Source of the DNA: Methylococcaceae bacterium
GTDB taxonomy: Bacteria; Pseudomonadota; Gammaproteobacteria; Methylococcales; Methylomonadaceae
Assembly: GCA_013140465.1 (NCBI GenBank)
Contig: JABFST010000026.1
Coordinates: 1 to 13,380, forward strand
DNA: 13,380 bases
Reading direction: 5' to 3'
Positions 1 through 4,468 of this stretch are shown in pieces. The notes under the pieces were generated by a model. It was not told where the DNA came from. It ran no database searches and saw nothing but the letters and a program-made list of their open reading frames with translations. The position numbers and the translations under genes are program-made. The first letter of the stretch is position 1; each line of letters begins with the position of its first letter.

Positions 1-872
1 CAGCAGCTGACGGCCCGATGCCACAAACGCGCGAACACATCCTGTTGTCAAGACAGGTTGGCGTGCCTTATGTCGTTGTGTTCCTGAACAAAGCCGACAT
101 GGTTGACGACGAAGAGCTGATCGAACTTGTTGAAATGGAATTGCGCGAACTGCTCGACATGTACGAATTTCCGGGTGACGACACGCCGATCATCAAAGGC
201 TCGGCCTTGTTGGCCTTGCAAGGCGACGAAAGCGAAATCGGTATGCCTTCCGTCGTAAAACTGGTTGAAGCATTGGACAGCTACATCCCATTGCCAGAAC
301 GCGCCGTAGACGGCTCTTTCCTGATGCCCATCGAAGACGTGTTCTCAATCTCAGGCCGTGGCACCGTAGTGACAGGCCGTATCGAACGTGGCGTGATTAA
401 AGTCGGTCAAGAAGTAGAAATCGTCGGCATCCGCCCAACCGTGGCAACTACCGTCACAGGGGTTGAAATGTTCCGCAAATTGCTGGACCAAGGCGAAGCG
501 GGCGACAACGTAGGCTTGTTGTTGCGTGGCACAAAACGTGATGATGTAGAGCGCGGTCAAGTATTGGCGCACAAAAACACCATCAAGCCACATGCGCACT
601 TCAACGCAGAAATATACATCCTGTCAAAAGAAGAAGGTGGTCGTCACACGCCATTCTTTGATGGCTACCGCCCACAGTTCTACTTCCGTACTACGGACGT
701 GACCGGTGCAGTATCCTTGCCAGAAGGCGTGGAAATGGTCATGCCTGGCGACAACATTTCCGTCAAGGTCAAGTTGATTTCGCCGATTGCGATGGAAGAC
801 GGCTTACGTTTTGCAATCCGTGAAGGTGGTCGTACCGTCGGTGCGGGTGTTGTTGCATCAATTATTGAATAA
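1..872 (+). CDS. tuf: Elongation factor Tu, 3' part (5' end outside the window)
   Basis: EF-Tu is the GTPase that delivers aminoacyl-tRNA to the ribosomal A site in the cytoplasm. The reading frame is already open at base 3 and gives 289 visible codons, starting at [13 protein letters not shown], which corresponds to about residue 106 of the roughly 395-residue protein. The P-loop and switch regions are therefore upstream of the window. Visible parts are the end of the G domain with the guanine-specificity motif NKAD (E. coli has NKCD) and SAL, domain 2 ([13 protein letters not shown]) and domain 3 ([27 protein letters not shown]). The ATG at 18 is internal, not the start. It ends in TAA at 870-872. 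Lying next to tRNA-Trp and secE, it matches the tufB position; a second copy after rpsL-rpsG-fusA is common in this class but cannot be seen here. Third-position G/C use is visibly higher than in the neighbouring secE/nusG. Confidence 0.97.
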   Translation, partial: AADGPMPQTREHILLSRQVGVPYVVVFLNKADMVDDEELIELVEMELRELLDMYEFPGDDTPIIKGSALLALQGDESEIGMPSVVKLVEALDSYIPLPERAVDGSFLMPIEDVFSISGRGTVVTGRIERGVIKVGQEVEIVGIRPTVATTVTGVEMFRKLLDQGEAGDNVGLLLRGTKRDDVERGQVLAHKNTIKPHAHFNAEIYILSKEEGGRHTPFFDGYRPQFYFRTTDVTGAVSLPEGVEMVMPGDNISVKVKLISPIAMEDGLRFAIREGGRTVGAGVVASIIE

Positions 873-893
873 TACTTTTAATTAGTATATCAT
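865..893 (+). promoter_or_regulatory. Candidate sigma-70 promoter overlapping the tuf stop codon
   Basis: TTGAAT at 865-870 (4 of 6 matches to TTGACA) is followed after exactly 17 bases by TATCAT at 888-893 (5 of 6 matches to TATAAT). Transcription would start near 900, about 20 bases before tRNA-Trp. It could give tRNA-Trp-secE-nusG a promoter independent of tuf. I see no terminator between tuf and the tRNA, so read-through is also likely. The region is AT-rich and such matches arise by chance. Confidence 0.35.
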
Positions 894-921
894 AGTAAGT
901 TCTTTAAAGTTTTGTCTGAAT

Positions 922-997
922 AGGTCAGTAGTTCAATTGGTAGAATGGCGGTCTCCAAAACCGCTGGTTGGGGGTTCGAGCCCCTCCTGGCCTGCCA
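922..997 (+). tRNA. tRNA-Trp (anticodon CCA)
   Basis: A 76-base cloverleaf folds completely. The acceptor stem AGGTCAG/CTGGCCT (922-928/987-993) has one G-U pair. The anticodon stem is GCGGT/ACCGC with loop CTCCAAA and anticodon CCA at 955-957. The T arm is GGGGG/CCCTC with loop TTCGAGC, the discriminator is G73, and CCA (995-997) is encoded. A1-U72, G2-C71, G3-C70 and G73 fit tryptophanyl-tRNA synthetase identity. The D stem is GTTC (931-934) with GAAT (943-946), so base pair 11-24 is U-A and pair 10-25 is G-U. E. coli has U11-G24 here, and G24 to A is its Hirsh UGA-suppressor change. The tRNA lies between tuf and secE, as in pseudomonads, and is probably cut from a longer transcript. Confidence 0.97.
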
Positions 998-1043
998 CTC
1001 AGATAAAGCTAATCGATTTTTCAATTATAATAATAACTAATAT

Positions 1044-1442
1044 ATGGATACTCAAGCAGAGCCAGCCGCATCGGTTGCTGATATAGTCAAGCAAGTTTTT
1101 TCTGTGGTGTTAGTGGTTGCTGGGGTGGTCGGATTTTATTATTTTTCGACAGACCATTCCTTCGTCAAAGAAGTGGGCCTACTCTATAGGGTTCTTGGTC
1201 TGCTTGTCATTGTTTCAATTTCTGTCGGTCTTTTGTCAACAACAGGTATTGGGCGTTCTGTTTGGGGCTTTATTTTAGAGTCTAGGCAGGAAGTTAGAAA
1301 AGTTGTTTGGCCTACGCGTGATGAAACTGTACGCACCACCTTGTTGGTGTTTGCGATGGTTTTTATTGTTGGTCTGATTCTTTGGTTGCTGGATATGTTT
1401 CTGTTTTGGGGTGTGCGCCTCTTAACAGGTCAGGGTGGGTAG
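1044..1442 (+). CDS. secE: Preprotein translocase subunit SecE
   Basis: SecE is the small essential subunit of the SecYEG channel in the inner membrane; it clamps and stabilises SecY. The product has 132 residues (E. coli 127) and three hydrophobic segments: about 17-34 ([16 protein letters not shown]), 44-65 ([19 protein letters not shown]) and 101-125 ([19 protein letters not shown]). Between the second and third is the conserved amphipathic cytoplasmic region [17 protein letters not shown], the family signature. The start is ATG 1044, because an in-frame TAA lies at 1038-1040 and later Met codons would remove membrane segments. No Shine-Dalgarno sequence precedes it; the leader is almost pure A/T. 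A perfect TATAAT lies at 1026-1031. It ends in TAG at 1440-1442, four bases before the nusG ATG. Three-segment SecE is typical of enteric-like gammaproteobacteria. Confidence 0.96.
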   Translation: MDTQAEPAASVADIVKQVFSVVLVVAGVVGFYYFSTDHSFVKEVGLLYRVLGLLVIVSISVGLLSTTGIGRSVWGFILESRQEVRKVVWPTRDETVRTTLLVFAMVFIVGLILWLLDMFLFWGVRLLTGQGG

Positions 1443-1446
1443 GCTA

Positions 1447-1980
1447 ATGGCTTTACGCTGGTATGTAGTCCACGCTTATTCAAATTTTGAAAACAAAGTT
1501 AAGCAAGGCTTAGAAGAAAGAATTAAGCGTGATGGGTTGGAGCAATATTTTGGCAAAATATTGGTGCCTACCGAAGAAATAGTAGAAATGCGCATGGGGC
1601 AGCAGCGCAAAAGTGAAAGAAAATTCTTTCCGGGTTACGTCTTGGTGCAAATGGAGTTGACTGATGAAACTTGGCATTTGGTGAAGGATGTGCCTAGGGT
1701 GTTGGGTTTTATCGGTGGCACCTCAGATCGTCCTGCGCCGATCTCCGAAAAAGAAGCGATGTCCATCTTAAGCCGTGTCGAAGAAGGCGTTAATAAGCCT
1801 AGGCCAAAAATACTGTTTGAGGCAGGTGAGGTAATTCGTGTCATAGACGGGCCATTTAAGGACTTTAATGGCGTAGTTGAAGAAGTTAATTACGAAAAAA
1901 ATAAATTAAAAATTTCAGTGCTTATATTTGGCCGATCTACCTCAGTTGAGCTGGGTTTTGGTCAAGTTGAAAAAAGCTAA
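1447..1980 (+). CDS. nusG: Transcription termination/antitermination factor NusG
   Basis: NusG binds the RNA polymerase clamp, suppresses pausing, and through its C-terminal domain contacts Rho or ribosomal protein S10, so coupling transcription to translation. The product has 177 residues. The NGN domain (about 1-120) begins [14 protein letters not shown] and contains [21 protein letters not shown] and [18 protein letters not shown]. The KOW domain (about 125-177) has [19 protein letters not shown] and ends [12 protein letters not shown] chose ATG 1447 (MALRWYVV) because pseudomonad NusG begins the same way and AGG (1441-1443) lies just upstream. An in-frame GTG at 1435 overlapping secE would add four residues and give 181, E. 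coli's length, so it is not excluded. The secE stop is so close that translational coupling is likely. It ends in TAA. Confidence 0.97.
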   Translation: MALRWYVVHAYSNFENKVKQGLEERIKRDGLEQYFGKILVPTEEIVEMRMGQQRKSERKFFPGYVLVQMELTDETWHLVKDVPRVLGFIGGTSDRPAPISEKEAMSILSRVEEGVNKPRPKILFEAGEVIRVIDGPFKDFNGVVEEVNYEKNKLKISVLIFGRSTSVELGFGQVEKS

Positions 1981-1984
1981 TAGC

Positions 1985-2007
1985 CGAAAACGCAGTTTGC
2001 GTATTCG
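1985..2007 (+). other. Small stem-loop after nusG
   Basis: CGAAAACGCA (1985-1994) pairs with TGCGTATTCG (1998-2007) around a GTT loop: nine pairs with one A-A mismatch. It has no T tract. The TTCG arm (2004-2007) could instead pair with CGAA at 2017-2020, beside the terminator stem, so two alternative folds are possible. Confidence 0.45.
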
Positions 2008-2018
2008 ATGCTTTACCG

Positions 2019-2048
2019 AATCCCTGTCTGAATAAGGCAGGGATTTTT
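2019..2048 (+). terminator. Intrinsic terminator/attenuator between nusG and rplK
   Basis: AATCCCTGTC (2019-2028) pairs with GGCAGGGATT (2036-2045), ten pairs with one G-U, around loop TGAATAA; five T residues run from 2044 to 2048. This is the form of a Rho-independent terminator. It separates the secE-nusG unit from the L11 operon. Since ribosomal protein genes follow and I find no convincing promoter downstream of it, it may be partial and act as an attenuator. Confidence 0.75.
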
Positions 2049-2055
2049 GTGTCTA

Positions 2056-2097
2056 GGGGGAGCAGAAATGCGCTTGTACCCATATTTGGAGTAAATA
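2056..2097 (+). promoter_or_regulatory. rplK leader: possible L1 operator and translation initiation region
   Basis: In E. coli, free L1 represses the L11 operon by binding the mRNA just before rplK. Here a stretch with GGG (2056-2058) pairing with CCC (2079-2081) and GAGC (2060-2063) pairing with GCTT (2072-2075) forms an irregular hairpin with asymmetric internal loops, as L1 sites have. I cannot match it to the L1 consensus from memory. The rplK Shine-Dalgarno GGAG (2088-2091) lies six bases before ATG 2098. The same stretch holds a mini-ORF at 2068-2094. Confidence 0.4.
2068..2094 (+). CDS. Candidate 8-codon leader ORF before rplK
   Basis: ATG 2068 opens the reading frame MRLYPYLE and closes with TAA at 2092-2094. 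A strong purine-rich Shine-Dalgarno, GGGGGAG (2056-2062), lies five bases before it. It is in frame with rplK; its last codon and stop overlap or abut the rplK Shine-Dalgarno, and its stop ends three bases before the rplK start. Translation of it could couple to rplK or block its ribosome-binding site. It may equally be a chance ORF inside an L1-binding hairpin. Confidence 0.3.
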   Translation: MRLYPYLE

Positions 2098-2529
2098 ATG
2101 GCAAAAAAAATAACCGCATACATCAAGCTGCAAGTTAAAGCAGGTGAAGCAAATCCGAGTCCGCCAGTAGGTCCTGCTTTGGGTCAGCGTGGCGTCAATA
2201 TTATGGAGTTTTGTAAGGCGTTTAACGCGAAAACTCAAGATGTGGAAAAAGGCTTGCCCCTGCCGGTGGTTATCACCGTTTACAGCGACCGTAGTTTCAC
2301 TTTTATTACTAAAACACCGCCAGCCTCTATTCTGTTAAAGAAAGCTGTCGGCATCAAGAGTGGCAGCAGCAATCCTAACACTAAAAAAGTGGGTACGGTA
2401 ACGCTGGCGCAATTGGAAGAAATTGCCAAGACAAAAATGGAAGATTTAAACGCTGCGAATTTAGAAGCAGCCGTTAAAACAATTGCAGGCAGTGCGCGTA
2501 GCATGGGCTTGAATGTGGAGGGTCTGTAA
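2098..2529 (+). CDS. rplK: Large-subunit ribosomal protein L11 (uL11)
   Basis: L11 binds helices 43-44 of 23S rRNA at the base of the stalk in the GTPase-associated centre. It is needed for RelA activation and forms the thiostrepton-binding site. The product is 143 residues (E. coli 142). The N-terminal domain (about 1-70) begins [20 protein letters not shown] and has the proline-rich [24 protein letters not shown], where thiostrepton-resistance changes map in other bacteria; these prolines are intact. The C-terminal rRNA-binding domain (about 75-143) has [20 protein letters not shown] and ends [11 protein letters not shown]. The N-terminal lysines are usual targets of the methylase PrmA. Its TAA overlaps the rplA start in TAATG, so L11 and L1 translation is probably coupled, as in the E. 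coli operon. Confidence 0.98.
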   Translation: MAKKITAYIKLQVKAGEANPSPPVGPALGQRGVNIMEFCKAFNAKTQDVEKGLPLPVVITVYSDRSFTFITKTPPASILLKKAVGIKSGSSNPNTKKVGTVTLAQLEEIAKTKMEDLNAANLEAAVKTIAGSARSMGLNVEGL

Positions 2530-3224
2530 TGGCTAAGTTATCAAAAAAAGCGAAATTGGTTAAAAGCAAGGTTGACAGATCCAAGCAATATGCACTTGCA
2601 GATGCTGTGCAAATCTTAAAAGAATTGGCCTCAACAAAATTTGCCGAAGCCATTGATGTCAGTGTTAATTTGGGTGTTGATCCGCGCAAATCCGATCAAA
2701 ACGTGCGTGGTGCAACAGTTTTACCTAACGGTACTGGCAAGACAGTACGCGTGGCTGTTTTTACCCAAGGCCCTAATGCCGATGCGGCAACAGCAGCAGG
2801 TGCTGATATTGTAGGCATGGAAGATTTGGCTGAGTTGGTTAAAAAAGGCGAAATGAATTTTGATGTGGTGATTGCATCTCCTGACGCAATGCGGGTTGTC
2901 GGTCAGTTAGGCCAAATCTTAGGCCCTAGAGGCTTAATGCCTAACCCTAAAGTGGGTACTGTGACCGCCGACGTGGCAACTGCCGTTAAGAATGCAAAAT
3001 CAGGCCAAGTGCGTTACCGCACAGACAAGTCAGGGATTATCCACTGTACTTTGGGCAAGGTTGAGTTCGATGCCGCTTCAATTCAAGGCAACTTGGACGC
3101 GTTATTGGCTGATTTGCGTAAGGCAAAGCCAACAGCCGCCAAAGGCGTTTATATTAAAAAAGTGACTTTGTCGTCAACAATGGGCCCTGGCCTTTGGTTA
3201 GATCCAGCCAGCATTGCCGGCTAA
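2529..3224 (+). CDS. rplA: Large-subunit ribosomal protein L1 (uL1)
   Basis: L1 binds 23S rRNA helices 76-78, forms the mobile L1 stalk and helps release deacylated tRNA from the E site. In the family it is also the translational repressor of its own rplK-rplA mRNA. The product is 231 residues (E. coli 234). Domain I is split, formed by about residues 1-67 and 160-231, with domain II between. Seen motifs are [59 protein letters not shown] and the RNA-contacting SSTMGPG near the C-terminus. The start is ATG 2529, overlapping the rplK stop by one base with no separate strong Shine-Dalgarno. It ends in TAA, followed by about 200 bases of structured leader before rplJ. Confidence 0.98.
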   Translation: MAKLSKKAKLVKSKVDRSKQYALADAVQILKELASTKFAEAIDVSVNLGVDPRKSDQNVRGATVLPNGTGKTVRVAVFTQGPNADAATAAGADIVGMEDLAELVKKGEMNFDVVIASPDAMRVVGQLGQILGPRGLMPNPKVGTVTADVATAVKNAKSGQVRYRTDKSGIIHCTLGKVEFDAASIQGNLDALLADLRKAKPTAAKGVYIKKVTLSSTMGPGLWLDPASIAG

Positions 3225-3423
3225 GTCAGCATAAACTTTGGGTTGCCGTTCTCGGTAACCGTCAAAGACCGCAGGAGTGCAAACTTAATACCCGCATGGT
3301 TGAAAAACCATGTGCCTGCGCAGATGGTATGGCACTTACTATTAAGTGGCTAGCCGTTGGGGGCATCCGTCAGGATGTGTTTTATTAATCCTGGAATAAT
3401 CCAGAACATACCGGAGCTAAGCT
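3225..3423 (+). promoter_or_regulatory. L10 leader (autoregulatory mRNA structure before rplJ)
   Basis: This 199-base spacer has no credible gene but is highly structured, in the place where proteobacteria have the L10 leader, the target of the L10(L7/L12)4 complex. Stem 1: CTTTGGGTTGCCG (3236-3248) pairs with CGGTAACC (3253-3260) and, past a two-base bulge, CAAAG (3263-3267). Core: AGTGC (3276-3280) with GCACT (3332-3336) and ATACC (3288-3292) with GGTAT (3326-3330), leaving a 7-base bulge on one strand. The core encloses a hairpin of CATGGTT/AACCATG (3295-3301/3306-3312) with a GAAA tetraloop. Strongly asymmetric loops suit the kink-turn-like site known for L10 mRNA. Further hairpins follow at 3363-3378 and 3391-3404. 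GGAG at 3413-3416 is the rplJ Shine-Dalgarno, seven bases before GTG. Confidence 0.82.
3363..3384 (+). terminator. Weak terminator-like hairpin in the L10 leader
   Basis: GCATCC (3363-3368) pairs with GGATGT (3373-3378) around a GTCA loop, six pairs with a closing G-U, followed by GTTTTATT. The stem is short for a terminator in this class. If it works, it would be an attenuator before rplJ; it may only be part of the leader fold. Confidence 0.3.
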
Positions 3424-3921
3424 GTGGCACTAAATTTAGATGGCAAAAAAGCCGTCGTGGAAGAAGTTGCTCAATACGCTGCTAAAGCGCATTCTGCTGT
3501 GGTAGCAGAATACCGTGGCTTAACTGTTACGGAATTGACTGAATTGCGTAAAACGGCAAGAGAAACTGGCGTTTATTTGCGTGTGGTGAAGAATACGTTG
3601 GCAAGACGTGCGGTCGCCGGAACAGAATTTGAATGTATGCAAGCAGGTCTGGTTGGGCCGTTAATCATTGCATTTTCAATGGAAGATCCTGGCTCAGCCG
3701 GACGCTTGATTAATGACTTTGCTAAAACGCATGAAAAACTGATTACTAAGATTGTTGCAATTGGCGGACAAGCATTTGATGCCTCTGAATTGCCACGTTT
3801 GGCAAGCTTGCCAACACGCAATCAAGGTATCAGCTTGTTGATGTCGGTGATGAAAGAACCTGTTGCGAAATTGGTTCGTACAATTGCCGCACTCAAAGAC
3901 CAGATGCAAGAAGCCGCTTAA
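3424..3921 (+). CDS. rplJ: Large-subunit ribosomal protein L10 (uL10)
   Basis: L10 anchors the L7/L12 dimers to 23S rRNA at the stalk base and, as L10(L7/L12)4, represses translation of its own rplJ-rplL mRNA. The product is 165 residues, the same as E. coli. It begins MALNLDGKKAVVEEV, has the rRNA-binding N-terminal domain with SAVVAEYRGLTVTELTELRK and YLRVVKNTLARRAV, and ends in the helical tail (about 135-165, MSVMKEPVAKLVRTIAALKDQMQEAA) to which L7/L12 dimers attach. The start is GTG 3424: it gives the conserved MALNL N-terminus and has GGAG seven bases upstream. The non-ATG start and the structured leader may both limit initiation. rplL follows after 42 bases. Confidence 0.97.
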   Translation: MALNLDGKKAVVEEVAQYAAKAHSAVVAEYRGLTVTELTELRKTARETGVYLRVVKNTLARRAVAGTEFECMQAGLVGPLIIAFSMEDPGSAGRLINDFAKTHEKLITKIVAIGGQAFDASELPRLASLPTRNQGISLLMSVMKEPVAKLVRTIAALKDQMQEAA

Positions 3922-3963
3922 CAACACACCCAGTTTAAACCAATTATTTTAGAGGAATACGAA

Positions 3964-4329
3964 ATGGCGATTACACAAGCCGATATCATTGAAGCGGTTT
4001 CTAACATGACCGTTATGGAAATCGTTGATTTAATTTCAGCAATGGAAGAAAAATTCGGCGTGACAGCGGCTGTTGCAGCTGCGGCACCTGTTGCAGTTGC
4101 GGCAGTTGTTGAAGAGCAAACCGAATTTGATGTGATCTTGACATCGTTTGGCGAAAATAAAGTTGCCGTCATTAAGACAGTCCGTGGCATCACTGGCTTG
4201 GGCTTGAAAGAAGCTAAAGACGCAGTTGAAGGCGTACCGACTGTATTGAAAGAAGGTATCCCTAAAGCTGAAGCTGAAGACATCAAAAAGCAGCTTACAG
4301 AAGCGGGCGCTACTGTCGAAATTAAGTAA
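3964..4329 (+). CDS. rplL: Large-subunit ribosomal protein L7/L12 (bL12)
   Basis: L7/L12 is the multi-copy stalk protein that recruits EF-Tu, EF-G, IF2 and RF3 and stimulates their GTPase activity. The product is 121 residues, the same as E. coli. The dimerising N-terminal domain (about 1-33) has [17 protein letters not shown] flexible Ala/Val hinge (about 34-51) follows. The C-terminal factor-binding domain (about 52-121) has [33 protein letters not shown] in two adjoining stretches and ends [12 protein letters not shown] (3953-3956) lies seven bases before ATG, a strong site fitting the four to six copies needed per L10. It ends in tandem stops TAATAA (4327-4332), typical of very highly expressed genes. 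Confidence 0.98.
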   Translation: MAITQADIIEAVSNMTVMEIVDLISAMEEKFGVTAAVAAAAPVAVAAVVEEQTEFDVILTSFGENKVAVIKTVRGITGLGLKEAKDAVEGVPTVLKEGIPKAEAEDIKKQLTEAGATVEIK

Positions 4330-4349
4330 TAAAATTTTGACACCATTGA

Positions 4350-4371
4350 AGAGACGCTGTTTGGCGTCTCT
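4350..4371 (+). other. Stem-loop in the rplL-rpoB spacer, possible RNase III site
   Basis: AGAGACGC (4350-4357) pairs perfectly with GCGTCTCT (4364-4371) around TGTTTG. The sequence after it, ACTTAAAGT, has no T tract, so it is not a terminator by itself. In E. coli this spacer holds an RNase III processing stem as well as an attenuator; a matching role here is inference. Confidence 0.5.
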
Positions 4372-4382
4372 ACTTAAAGTAT

Positions 4383-4410
4383 GGCTGGCGGCTTGTGCCC
4401 CCGGCCTTTT
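4383..4410 (+). terminator. Terminator-like attenuator between rplL and rpoB
   Basis: GGCTGG (4383-4388) pairs with CCGGCC (4401-4406), one T-G pair; inside, past a C-C mismatch, GGC (4390-4392) pairs with GCC (4397-4399) around TTGT. TTTT follows at 4407-4410. A GC-rich stem plus a short T run is what a leaky intrinsic terminator looks like. In E. coli an attenuator at this place makes polymerase subunits far less abundant than L7/L12. A further weaker stem, ACTGT/ACAGT (4411-4415/4429-4433), follows. Confidence 0.6.
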
Positions 4411-4468
4411 ACTGTTTGTAACAAATACACAGTAGAAATAATTCATGACGAAAAGGTTTGGAAGCGAT

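Noticed and set aside
3194..3388. 64-residue ORF across the rplA end and rplJ leader, including an inner ATG at 3296
   Set aside because: It has no Shine-Dalgarno at a usable distance, its composition is unlike a protein of this genome, and it lies over the paired L10 leader stems, which explain the sequence better.
4445..4468. Upstream ATG that would add eight residues to RpoB
   Set aside because: No good ribosome site precedes it, and homologues begin at the position of ATG 4469, which has GGAAG just upstream. It stays possible but is less likely.
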